A model generated the notes under the pieces. It did no database searches, had not been told where the DNA came from, and saw only the letters and a program-made list of their open reading frames with translations. This document shows positions 14,897 to 23,816 of a DNA stretch of 30,138 nt, in pieces. The translations under genes were made by a program, and so were the position numbers. Numbering within the stretch: the first letter of the stretch is position 1; each line of letters begins with the position of its first letter. This DNA comes from JAVKFF01 sp040226215. Its GTDB lineage: Bacteria; Pseudomonadota; Alphaproteobacteria; DSM-16000; Inquilinaceae. Where the stretch lies: positions 1 through 30,138 of the forward strand of contig JAVKFF010000033.1 of the NCBI GenBank assembly GCA_040226215.1, given 5' to 3'.

Positions 14897-15766
14897 ATGG
14901 CAGGTCTTCGATGGGGGGTCGATCAACGGCTCGAGTTCATCGAGTTTCGCCTGTTTTGAGAGGGGCATGTGAATCGCGGCGACCTGATGGGTGCGTTCAG
15001 CGTATCCGTGAACCAAGCGTCCACGGACCTGAACCGCTACATTGGGATGGCGCCCGACAACATGACCTACGACAAGAGCGCCCACACCTATATCCGTGGC
15101 AGCGCGTTCGACCCGTTGTTCCTGGAACCTGACGCCAGCCGCTACCTCTCGCAGCTGCGCTCTGTCGCCGACGGCATCCTTGACCGCGCTGACGCCTGGA
15201 TTGGCCAGTTCCCATCCTACGACGCCGCACCTACTCCCGTGCGGGGTGTCAACGCCAAGACCTTACGCTCCGTCATCGCCGCGATCCGGCGATCAGAGGC
15301 AATCGAGGTCAGATATCAATCACTGTCCCGGCCGGAGCCGCGCTGGCGCTTGATCGCGCCACACGCCATCGGGTTCGACGGATTCCGCTGGCACACACGG
15401 GCCTTCTGCCTCACCGACCAGAGCTATAAGGACTTCCTGCTCTCGCGGATCATCGAGACCCGCGGTACCAAGCCGAGCGAGCTCAATCCGGAGGCCGACC
15501 TCGACTGGAACGAGCAAGTAACCTTGGAGATCGGCCCGCACCCCGACCTGTCGGATACGCAGCAGAAAGTCATTGCCCTCGATTACGGGATGCGTAGCGG
15601 CCGGGCGAAGATCCCCGTGCGCAAGGCGCTTCTCTACTACGCGCTTAAGCGGCTCGGGCTGGACACCGACCCCGCAGCGCGGCGCCCGCAGGATCAGCAG
15701 ATCGTTCTCTTGAATCGTGAGGCCGTGACAGGCGGCGATAATCATGCCCTTGGAGTGTGCGGCTGA
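14897..15766 (+). pseudogene. WYL-domain transcriptional regulator (BrxR/CapW-like) interrupted by in-frame TGA
   Basis: An ATG at 14897 has a strong ribosome-binding site (GGTGGAGG, 6 bases away) and begins a typical winged-helix N-terminus, RWGVDQRLEFIEFRLF. The next codon, 14957-14959, is TGA where relatives as I recall them have Trp (FRLFWEG). The same frame then continues with EGHVNRGDLMGAFSVSVNQA, a helix-turn-helix, and the WYL domain (IEVRYQSLSRPEPRWRLIAP, FRWHTRAFCL) to 15766. Translation could restart at a GTG at 14969 behind GAGAGGGG, giving 265 residues without the first helix, or the TGA could be read through. WYL regulators of this type usually repress defence operons. Its stop overlaps the hsdM start by one base, so it heads this operon. 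Loss of repression is inference; a sequencing error is possible. Confidence 0.8.
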
Positions 15767-18453
15767 TGGCCAAGCTGACCTTAGAAAAACTTGAACGCCA
15801 CCTTTTCGCGGCCGCCGACATCCTTCGCGGCAAGATGGATGCGTCGGAGTTTAAGGAGTACATTTTCGGCATCTTGTTCTTGAAGCGATGCTCGGACGTA
15901 TTCGAGCAACAGCGGGACAAGATTCTCAAAGAGCAGCGCGCGCTGGGCCGATCTGAGCAAGAAGCAGTCCAGCGGGCTGACCATCCGTCTTCATACGAAA
16001 AGACATTCTTTGTTCCGCATGTCGCCCGATGGGAGCGCTTGCTCAACGACGTGCATTCAAACGTCGCCAACGAGCTGAATAAAGCATTGGCGGGGCTAGA
16101 GAACTCGAACCATCAGGCGCTGAACGGTGTTCTCGGTCATATCAATTTCGCCCGCAAGGTCGGCGAGTCGGAGATCCCCGATGAGAGGCTTCGCCGTCTC
16201 ATCAGCCACTTCAACAAGTACCGCCTGCTGGATGAGGACTTCGAGTTTCCCGACCTTCTCGGCGCGGCGTACGAGTACCTGATCAGCGAGTTCGCGGACT
16301 CCGCTGGCAAGAAAGCAGGCGAGTTCTACACCCCAAGGGGCGTGGTGCAGTTGATGGTCCGCATCCTCGATCCGCAGGGCGGCACGTCACTCTACGATCC
16401 CACTTGCGGCAGTGGTGGCATGCTGAACCAAGGGAATGAGCATGCCTTGCAGCATGGCGGGCCACGCCTGCGCCTATACGGCCAGGAGGACAACGGCGCG
16501 GTCTGGGCCATCTGTCGGATGAACCTGCTGCTCCACGGCATCCCTGACGCTGACATCAGGAACGGCGATACACTCGTCGATCCGAAGCATATCGAGGACG
16601 GCCGCCTCATGCGGTTCGACCGCGTGATCGCCAATCCGCCCTTCAGCCAGAATTACTCCAAGCGCGGCATCCAGTTTGGCGACCGCTTCCGCTTCGGCTG
16701 GTGTCCCACGACGGGCAAGAAGGCCGACCTGATGTTCGCCCAGCACATGTTGGCCAGCCTCAAGCAGGCTGGGAGGATGGCCGTGGTCATGCCGCACGGC
16801 GTGCTGTTCCGTGGCGGCGAGGAGAAAAAGATCCGGATCGCGCTGCTCAAGGAGGACTGCATCGAGGCCGTGATCGGCCTGCCGCAGAACCTCTTCTACG
16901 GAACCGGCATCCCAGCCTGCATCCTTGTGATGCGCCACCCGGACGGGAAGCCGGACGCGCGCAAGGGCAAGGTGCTCTTCATGAACGCGGACCGCGAGTA
17001 TCGCGAAGGGCGCGCGCAGAACTTCATCGACCCGGAGCACATCGAGAAGATCGTCAGCGCCTACGACGCGTTTGCTGACGTGCCCGGCTTCGCGGCGGTC
17101 ATCGACAACATCGCCATCATCAAGGACGAAGCCGGTAACCTGAACATCCGGCGCTATGCCGACAGCAGCCCACCGCCCGAGCCCCACGACGTGCGCGCCC
17201 ACCTCCATGGCGGCGTGCCGAAGCGGGAAATCGAGACCATCCGCCCGCACGCCCAGGCACAGGGCTTCAACGTCGACACGCCGTTCGTCGACCGCGATGC
17301 CGACTACGCCGAGTTCGCGAACACCGTCGAGAAGCGTGCCGACATCCGCTCCTTCGTCGAAGCCGACCCCGGCGTTGCCACCAGGCGGGATGAGATGGAC
17401 GCGGCCTTCGATGCCTGGTGGTCGTCGGCGCGGACCGGGTTGGCGGAGCTTCCCGAAAGCAAGCGCCTGATGCCGCTGCGCCGCGATATGCTCGACAGCT
17501 TCGAGCCCGCCATGCTGCCGGTCGGCTGCCTCGACCGCTATGCGCTGATGGGCTCGATCGCGGGCTGGTGGGAGGAAATTCGCTACGAGCTGCGCGTCAT
17601 CGTCGAGAACGGGTTCCCCGAACTGGTCGACGGCTGGGTCGAGACGCTGCGCTCGGCGCTGGAGGACGAGGACGCGGATGACGACGAGGACAGCGACGCC
17701 AAGAAGACCGTGAAGGTCACGCTGGAGGAGCTGCTCGCCCATCCCTTCGTTCGCCATCGCATGGCGGACTACGTCACCGAATTGTCCGCTGCGCAGGCAG
17801 AGGTCGAACGGATCAAGACAGAAAAGGAAGCCTGGGAGACTGGCGACGGGGTCGAGGGCGCCGAGGACTGGCTGGACGGGGCCGAGGAAGGCAGCAGCCT
17901 CGCCAAGGAACTGGAGAAGCGGCGCAAGGAACTGCGCGCCGAGATGAAGGATGACGACAAGCGCCGGAAGGAGTTGGTGAAGACCACGGGCACCGGCAAG
18001 CCGTCCAAGGGCTCCATCGACTGGATGCGCGCGCAGGGCATGGATGTACGGGAGTTCGAGGCCGAACTCGCTGCCATCGAACGCCGCCTCGCGCCGCTGA
18101 TCGAAGAGGCCGCGACCATCGACGCCATGCTCGCCCCCTATGAGGCGATCAAGGAAGAGCTGAAGGAGGCGCGCGCCACGCTGCGGCGGCTCAAAGCGGC
18201 GTTCGTCGAGCGGCTGACGGCCGCACGGGCCGAGCTGGACGACGACGATTGCCGCGAACTGGTGCTCGACATCGACCGCGAGCGGCTGCTCGACCGGCTG
18301 GAGCGGGCGCGGGTCCGCCGTGTCGGCGCTCTGGTGGTTGAGCTAGAGCGGCTTTGGGACAAGTATCGGGTCAGCCTGAAGAGGATCGAGGGGCGCAGGG
18401 CCGACTCGGCGACACGGCTCGACTGCTACCTGAAGGAACTCAGGTATGCCTGA
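15766..18453 (+). CDS. hsdM: Type I restriction-modification methyltransferase subunit M, with long C-terminal extension
   Basis: The ATG at 15766 overlaps the regulator stop (TGATG) and has TTGGAG upstream; it gives 895 residues. The N-terminal HsdM helical domain (about 1-150) precedes the N6-adenine methylase core. The SAM-binding motif DPTCGSGG begins at Asp211 and the catalytic NPPF is at 290-293. The subunit methylates adenine in the target recognised by HsdS. Typical HsdM is about 500 residues. Here some 380 extra residues follow: an alpha-helical region with AWWSSARTGLAELPESKRL and GWWEEIRYELRV, an acidic run (EDEDADDDEDSD), and a charged coiled-coil-rich tail (AQAEVERIKTEKEAWE, ELEKRRKELRAEMKDDDKRR). 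Similar long HsdM proteins exist in some type I systems, but the tail's role is not known to me. Confidence 0.93.
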   Translation: MAKLTLEKLERHLFAAADILRGKMDASEFKEYIFGILFLKRCSDVFEQQRDKILKEQRALGRSEQEAVQRADHPSSYEKTFFVPHVARWERLLNDVHSNVANELNKALAGLENSNHQALNGVLGHINFARKVGESEIPDERLRRLISHFNKYRLLDEDFEFPDLLGAAYEYLISEFADSAGKKAGEFYTPRGVVQLMVRILDPQGGTSLYDPTCGSGGMLNQGNEHALQHGGPRLRLYGQEDNGAVWAICRMNLLLHGIPDADIRNGDTLVDPKHIEDGRLMRFDRVIANPPFSQNYSKRGIQFGDRFRFGWCPTTGKKADLMFAQHMLASLKQAGRMAVVMPHGVLFRGGEEKKIRIALLKEDCIEAVIGLPQNLFYGTGIPACILVMRHPDGKPDARKGKVLFMNADREYREGRAQNFIDPEHIEKIVSAYDAFADVPGFAAVIDNIAIIKDEAGNLNIRRYADSSPPPEPHDVRAHLHGGVPKREIETIRPHAQAQGFNVDTPFVDRDADYAEFANTVEKRADIRSFVEADPGVATRRDEMDAAFDAWWSSARTGLAELPESKRLMPLRRDMLDSFEPAMLPVGCLDRYALMGSIAGWWEEIRYELRVIVENGFPELVDGWVETLRSALEDEDADDDEDSDAKKTVKVTLEELLAHPFVRHRMADYVTELSAAQAEVERIKTEKEAWETGDGVEGAEDWLDGAEEGSSLAKELEKRRKELRAEMKDDDKRRKELVKTTGTGKPSKGSIDWMRAQGMDVREFEAELAAIERRLAPLIEEAATIDAMLAPYEAIKEELKEARATLRRLKAAFVERLTAARAELDDDDCRELVLDIDRERLLDRLERARVRRVGALVVELERLWDKYRVSLKRIEGRRADSATRLDCYLKELRYA

Positions 18454-19714
18454 CGAAAGCAACACAAACCCACTGAGCCAATATTGCGATGCCAACGTCC
18501 AGAGTCTAGGGCGGGAGATGCCGACCGATTTCTGGTTTCGATACATCGACCTCAGCAGCGTAAACCAAGGCAAGATCGACTGGCACAAGACCCGAGCACT
18601 CACTTACGCGAACAGCCCCAGCCGTGCGCGCCGTGTTGTGACGCCTGGTGATGTGCTTTTCTCGACCGTTCGGCCTGGCTTGATGGGCCATGGAATGGTG
18701 CGCGAACCGTCTGACCTTCCATTGATTGCATCTACTGGTTTCGCCGTGCTCACACCGAAGGAGGGCGTTGATAGTCGCTTTCTTTTTCACTCGTTTTTTC
18801 TTGACGAGTTCAAGCGGCAGGTCGCGCAGTTCGAAGTCGGTTCGAATTATCCGGCCATCAATGAGTCCGATCTGCGTCGAGTGAGGCTGGGAGCGGTAGA
18901 CGGGCCAAGCCAGACCTTAATCGCCGACATCCTAGACGCCATAAACGGCGCAACCCTCGAAACCGACGCAGTGATCGAAAAGCTGCGCACCGTCCACATC
19001 GGCCTCATCGACGATCTGCTAACGCGTGGTCTGTCAAATGACGGCTCACCCCGAGAGCGTTCCACCCTTGCAGAAACCACAGTCGGCCCACGACCCGCAA
19101 CATGGACGGTCGCAAACCTTGGGCGCTTCGTCGTCGGAGCCGAGTATGGGACCAACCTGTCCTTGGGCGACAGCAGCGCTGGTATCCCCGTCCTTCGGAT
19201 GAACAACATCCAGGACGGCGAGTTCGACCTTTCCGACATGAAGTATGCGCCCGCCCATTCCGTCGAACGCTTTCGGCTCCAGCGCAATGATGTCCTGTTC
19301 AACCGCACAAACAGCTGGGAGCATGTGGGCAAGGCAGCCATCTGGCGAAGGGACGAGTCCGGTCCGGCCTTCGCATCCTACCTCGTTCGACTTCATTGCG
19401 GCGATGCCCTGCTGCCGGAGTTCCTTCATCTCTGGCTAAATTGGGCACCGGTCCAGCGCGCCATCCGGCAGTTCGCCACCCCTGGTGTCCAGCAGGTGAA
19501 CATCAATCCCACGAACCTTCGGCGCGCGTTGATCGCGGTGCCGGACACGCTAGACGAACAGCGAGCCATCATCGAACGCGTGAACGGAGTCGCTGCGGCC
19601 ATCGAGGACCACCGCCGCGAGCGCGACAAGCTTTCATCGCTCCGCGAAGGTCTACGGGACGACCTCCTCACTGGCCGCAAGCCCGTCGTGGCGATCCGGG
19701 AGGCCGCCGAATGA
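18446..19714 (+). CDS. hsdS: Type I restriction specificity subunit S
   Basis: The protein has 422 residues and overlaps the end of hsdM by 8 bases. Two target-recognition domains are visible. Each begins with a variable half and contains a conserved late segment (GDVLFSTVRPGLMGHG in the first, NDVLFNRTNSWEHVGKAA in the second). Each is followed by a conserved helical spacer (ILDAINGATLETDAVIEKLR; then EQRAIIERVNGVAAAIEDHR). The two spacers pack as an antiparallel coiled coil that fixes the distance between the half-sites and binds two HsdM subunits. The recognition sequence cannot be read from the protein. Base composition is lower in GC than in the adjoining halves of hsdM and hsdR, as is common for specificity genes exchanged between strains. 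Confidence 0.93.
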   Translation: MPDESNTNPLSQYCDANVQSLGREMPTDFWFRYIDLSSVNQGKIDWHKTRALTYANSPSRARRVVTPGDVLFSTVRPGLMGHGMVREPSDLPLIASTGFAVLTPKEGVDSRFLFHSFFLDEFKRQVAQFEVGSNYPAINESDLRRVRLGAVDGPSQTLIADILDAINGATLETDAVIEKLRTVHIGLIDDLLTRGLSNDGSPRERSTLAETTVGPRPATWTVANLGRFVVGAEYGTNLSLGDSSAGIPVLRMNNIQDGEFDLSDMKYAPAHSVERFRLQRNDVLFNRTNSWEHVGKAAIWRRDESGPAFASYLVRLHCGDALLPEFLHLWLNWAPVQRAIRQFATPGVQQVNINPTNLRRALIAVPDTLDEQRAIIERVNGVAAAIEDHRRERDKLSSLREGLRDDLLTGRKPVVAIREAAE

Positions 19715-22700
19715 GCCAACAGGACCGTCTGGACGAGCTGAATGTCGTCGAACGCCCCTTCCTTCGCCAGCTGGGGGGCATGGGCTGGACCCATGTCGAG
19801 GGCGCCGACGAGGATCCGAGCACCGGCCGCAAGGACTATCACCTGCTCGGCCGCGACAGCTTCCAGCAGACGCTGCTGCGCGACCGGCTCGAGGCCGCGC
19901 TGCGCCGCCTGAACCGAAACGACGAGGGGTCCGAATGGCTGGACGAACGCCGTATCAGCCAGGCGATCTCGCAGCTCGAACGCCCGACCGCGCGGGACTT
20001 CATCGCAATCAACGAGGAACTGCACGAAAAGATCGTGCGCGGCGTGAACGTCTCGGGCCCAGATGGCGAGCACGAACGCCGCGTGCGCTTCATCGGCTTC
20101 GAACCGGGCGACGAGAACGAGTTCGCTGCGGTCAACCAGTTCCGCGTGGATCCGCCCGGCGCTGTCGGCGACCGCGGGTTCATCGTGCCGGACGTCGTGC
20201 TGTTCGTGAACGGCCTGCCGCTGGTAGTGATCGAGGCCAAGAGCCCGGCCGTCACCGACCCCATCGCCACCGCCATCGACCAGATGCGCCGCTACGCCAA
20301 CCGCCGCGTGCCCGAAAAGAACGAGGGCGCGGAGCGGCTGTTCTGGACGAACCACTTGCTGGTCGCCACCGACTACTACGACGCCCGCGTCGGCTCGGTC
20401 ACCGCACGGCCGGACGACTTCCTCCCGTGGCGCTCGGTCAAGCCGGTCGGCATCGAGCAGACGCGCGCCGCCATGGACGAGGTGTGCGGCGAGCTTGGCA
20501 AGGCGCCGGGCACGGAACTGGTGCAGCAGGAGGTTATGGCGGCGGGTCTGCTGCGGCCGCAATGTTTGCTCGATGCGCTGCGCTCCTTCACCGTCTACAT
20601 GACCACGGACGACGGCGTGCGCATCAAGGTGGTGCCGCGCTATCAACAGTTCCGTTCGGTGCACATCGCGCTGCAGCGCCTGCAGGAGGGCAAAACCCGC
20701 CGTCAGCATGGCATGAGCGACCGCCGGGGCGGCATCATCTGGCACACCCAGGGCTCGGGAAAGAGCCTGACGATGGTGTTTCTGGTCAGGAAGCTGCGCA
20801 CGATCGCTGCACTCCGCCGGTTCAAGGTGGTCGTGGTCACCGACCGGACCGACCTAGAGGATCAGCTGTCCAAGACGGCGAAACTGGCCGGCCAGGTCAT
20901 GCGGGTCGCGCGAAATGCCGATGGCGCGAAGACGCATCTGGGCCGGCAGGAGCCGGACCTCGTGTTCGTCATGATCCAAAAGCTGCAGGAGCGGAACGGC
21001 GAAGGCGATGAGCAGGAGATCGTTTTCGCGGCCGAGAACGACGAGCAGCCCGATGCCAAGGGCGAGAACCTCCTTCCGGCTAAGTCCGACGAGCTGCGCT
21101 CCGGCAAGCTGGTCGCGAAAATCGGCGAGCGAAAGGCATTCCCAGTCCTGAACGAAAGCGACGACGTCCTCGTCCTCATCGACGAGGCGCACCGCTCGCA
21201 CACGAGTGGCCTCCACCAGAACCTTCTCGACGCGCTGCCCAACGCCGCGCGAATCGGGTTCACCGGAACGCCGATCGAAGAGAAGAACAAGAAGAAGACA
21301 CGGGAGATCTTCGGCGCCTATATCGACCGTTACCTCCTCCGGGATGCAGAAGCCGACGGCGCCATCGTCAAGATCCTGTACGAGGGACGGGAGCTGAAGG
21401 CCGACGTCACGGACAAGGGCACGCTCGACGGGCTGTTCGACGCCACCTTTGCCGGAAAGTCGGCCGACGAGCGCGAGGCCATCAAGGACCGCTATGCGAC
21501 GCGCGCGCGCGTCCTCAACGCGGCTGACCCGCTGAAGGCCAAGGCGATCGACGTGCTCCGGCACTACGTCGTCAACATTCTCCCCAACGATTTGAAAGCG
21601 CAGCTCGTCGCCTCCAGCAGGGAGCTGGCAGTCCAGTACGTCGACGCCTTGAATGACGCCCGCGACGAGATCGTTGCCGCCATCGAAGGCGCTGCGGACA
21701 TCCTGAAGGATATCGCTCCAGAGGATGCGCAGGAGGCGGGCGGCGACGTGGCGTTCCTCTTCACAGCGTTGCCCTATCTGGACACGATCAAGGCGCTCGA
21801 GTTCGCAGCGGTCATATCCGTGGATCACAACGACCTGCCACACCTGAAGGCGTGGGGCGGCGTTTCGGAGACGAAGCAGCGCATCGAACGCTTCAAGAAG
21901 CCGCTGTCCCAGGACGCGCTCGCGGTCCTGGTGGTGAAAAGCAGGCTGCTCACCGGCTTCGACGCCAAAGTCGAACAGGCGATGTATCTCGACCGGGCCA
22001 TCTCTGGCGCCGAGCTGCTGCAAGCCATCGCCCGCACCAACCGGACGGCGGGGGAGGCCAAGCGCTTCGGTATCGTCGTGGACTACTATGGGGTTGGAAA
22101 GAACCTAGCGGACGCTTTGGCGATCTACGACGCGGAAGATCAGAGCGATCTGACCGGTGGCATCGGCAAGCCCGAAGACCTCTTGCCGGAGCTGCGACAA
22201 GCGCGTGACGCAGTGGTCAAGCACTTCACCGATGTCGGAATAACCCTCGGGTCCGACCTGCAAGCCTACGTTGACGCGTGCGTTGCCAAGCTGAAGGACC
22301 AGAAGTTCCGGGCTCAGTTCCTTGATCTCGTGAAGAAACTCGTCGGCTTGTTCGATGCTCTCATGCCGCGCCCAGAGGCACGACCGTTCACGCGTCACGT
22401 GAAGATTTTTGCGTTCATCGCCAAGGCCGCGGCGAACCTCTACCGGGATCGTTCGCTCGACGTCCGAGGGGTCGCCCACAAGGTTCAAGCCATGCTCGAT
22501 GCCTTCATCGAGGCGCACGGCATAGACCCCAAGATCCCGCCCATCGAAATCCTGGATCCTGATTTCGCTGCGGAGGTTTCGCGTAAGAAGACTGATCGCG
22601 CGAAGGCAGCTGAGATGGAGAATGCGCTCCGCCACCACATTTCGATTTCTTTCGAGAAGGATCCGGCGAAGTTCAAGAGCCTGAGCGACCGTCTCGAAGG

Positions 22701-23094
22701 CATACTTACAAGTCACCAAGAAGACTGGAATGAGATCGCGAAGCAGCTTCAAAAGCTCATTGACGAAGCCTTGGCGGCGTCATCCCAGTCATCTGTGTAT
22801 CACGGTCTGGCCCCCCGGACCGAGGGCCCCATCTTTGGCATCCTGCGAATGCGATACGGGAGCGACGACAGAGACACCGAGCTCGCGGACCTGGCCGCGA
22901 CAATCGTTCGACACCTCCAGCAAGAGACCGCTGTAGCCGGCTTTTGGGACAATTCAGTCGGGCAAGAGGAAGCAAGACGGTGGGTTTTCCGCCAACTCGA
23001 CAGCAGCAATCTTTTCCCATTTGCCGATCTGGATGCGATCGCTGCTGATTGCATGGGGGTTGCGCGGGCAAACCGCGCGGCGTTCGCCTCATGA
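19711..23094 (+). CDS. hsdR: Type I restriction endonuclease/translocase subunit R
   Basis: The ATG at 19711 overlaps the hsdS stop (ATGA), giving 1127 residues. An in-frame open stretch extends upstream to 19396 but lies inside hsdS and is not used. The N-terminal nuclease has a PD-(D/E)xK site: Asp161 in VPDVVLF, Glu175 and Lys177 in VIEAK. The superfamily-2 motor follows: Walker A GSGK with Lys351, DEAH at 491-494, GFTGTP near 517, and the arginine motif in AIARTNRT near 772-779. The C-terminal third is helical and binds the methylase core. The enzyme translocates DNA using ATP and cuts away from unmethylated sites. All motifs are intact, so restriction activity is expected. GC content falls in the last third, from about 22060. 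Confidence 0.95.
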   Translation: MSQQDRLDELNVVERPFLRQLGGMGWTHVEGADEDPSTGRKDYHLLGRDSFQQTLLRDRLEAALRRLNRNDEGSEWLDERRISQAISQLERPTARDFIAINEELHEKIVRGVNVSGPDGEHERRVRFIGFEPGDENEFAAVNQFRVDPPGAVGDRGFIVPDVVLFVNGLPLVVIEAKSPAVTDPIATAIDQMRRYANRRVPEKNEGAERLFWTNHLLVATDYYDARVGSVTARPDDFLPWRSVKPVGIEQTRAAMDEVCGELGKAPGTELVQQEVMAAGLLRPQCLLDALRSFTVYMTTDDGVRIKVVPRYQQFRSVHIALQRLQEGKTRRQHGMSDRRGGIIWHTQGSGKSLTMVFLVRKLRTIAALRRFKVVVVTDRTDLEDQLSKTAKLAGQVMRVARNADGAKTHLGRQEPDLVFVMIQKLQERNGEGDEQEIVFAAENDEQPDAKGENLLPAKSDELRSGKLVAKIGERKAFPVLNESDDVLVLIDEAHRSHTSGLHQNLLDALPNAARIGFTGTPIEEKNKKKTREIFGAYIDRYLLRDAEADGAIVKILYEGRELKADVTDKGTLDGLFDATFAGKSADEREAIKDRYATRARVLNAADPLKAKAIDVLRHYVVNILPNDLKAQLVASSRELAVQYVDALNDARDEIVAAIEGAADILKDIAPEDAQEAGGDVAFLFTALPYLDTIKALEFAAVISVDHNDLPHLKAWGGVSETKQRIERFKKPLSQDALAVLVVKSRLLTGFDAKVEQAMYLDRAISGAELLQAIARTNRTAGEAKRFGIVVDYYGVGKNLADALAIYDAEDQSDLTGGIGKPEDLLPELRQARDAVVKHFTDVGITLGSDLQAYVDACVAKLKDQKFRAQFLDLVKKLVGLFDALMPRPEARPFTRHVKIFAFIAKAAANLYRDRSLDVRGVAHKVQAMLDAFIEAHGIDPKIPPIEILDPDFAAEVSRKKTDRAKAAEMENALRHHISISFEKDPAKFKSLSDRLEGILTSHQEDWNEIAKQLQKLIDEALAASSQSSVYHGLAPRTEGPIFGILRMRYGSDDRDTELADLAATIVRHLQQETAVAGFWDNSVGQEEARRWVFRQLDSSNLFPFADLDAIAADCMGVARANRAAFAS

Positions 23095-23804
23095 ATGAGA
23101 TGATCCGTGTCGATGACCTCACCTTTCAGGTCAAGCGCAGCGCACGCCGGAAGACCATTGGCCTAACGGTCGAGCGTGATGCATCGCTTGTGGCACACCT
23201 CCCGAAAGATGCCGATATCGACCAAGCCAGCGAACTGATCAGGACTAAGATGGTCTGGGTTCACCAGAAGCTCGCAGCCCATAAAGCCGTCCACCGGGAA
23301 AATGTATTTCGTCGTCCGGAATTCGTCGATGGTGAGGGGTTCCACTTCCTCGGCAAGCATTATCGACTGAAGCTGGTGGATGTAGACCCCGCCGGGCCAC
23401 CCATCGCCACGGTTCGTTTCAATGGCGATCGGCTGTTGTTCCGGCGAGAACAGGTGGCAGCGGGCGAGAAGCGCATAGCCGAGTACTACACGCGCGCGGC
23501 CCACCCGTATCTGAACGACGCTGTTAACCGGTGGAAGCGGATCGTGGGGGTGGAACCCGCGCGATTTGTGCAGGTAATGGACCTAGGTTTCAGGTGGGCC
23601 TCCTGCAGCGCTGACGGAACTCTAAATTTCCATTGGCGCATCATGCAGCTGCCACCACAGGTAATCGACTATGTGGTGGTGCACGAACTGTCCCACCTTA
23701 AAGTTCCAGACCATTCGCCAGCGTATTGGCATGAAGTACGTCGTGTGCTTCCGAACTACCAAACGCATCGCAACTGGCTGCGCGACAATGGTGGAGAACT
23801 TTAG
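23091..23804 (+). CDS. YgjP/DUF45-type zinc metallopeptidase
   Basis: The protein has 237 residues, starting at the ATG that overlaps the hsdR stop (ATGA). The zinc motif HELSH places ligands at His198 and His202 with catalytic Glu199. KVPDHSPAYWHEV follows and supplies a likely third ligand, and WASCSADGTLNFHWRIMQLP is the usual strand before the active site. These features identify the YgjP-like (DUF45, often annotated M48) family. No signal peptide or membrane helix is present, so it acts in the cytoplasm. I recall genes of this family next to type I restriction genes in many genomes, but no established role; proteolytic control of HsdR, as ClpXP does in Escherichia coli, is one speculation. 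The next gene starts 12 bases downstream. Confidence 0.9.
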   Translation: MNEMIRVDDLTFQVKRSARRKTIGLTVERDASLVAHLPKDADIDQASELIRTKMVWVHQKLAAHKAVHRENVFRRPEFVDGEGFHFLGKHYRLKLVDVDPAGPPIATVRFNGDRLLFRREQVAAGEKRIAEYYTRAAHPYLNDAVNRWKRIVGVEPARFVQVMDLGFRWASCSADGTLNFHWRIMQLPPQVIDYVVVHELSHLKVPDHSPAYWHEVRRVLPNYQTHRNWLRDNGGEL

Positions 23805-23816
23805 GGGGAGGCTGAA

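Noticed and set aside
16474..17757. Minus-strand open frame of 427 codons across hsdM
   Set aside because: Antisense shadow of the methylase core and extension; no recognisable domain.
20854..22023. Minus-strand open frame of 389 codons across hsdR
   Set aside because: Antisense shadow of the helicase region; the plus strand carries every expected motif.
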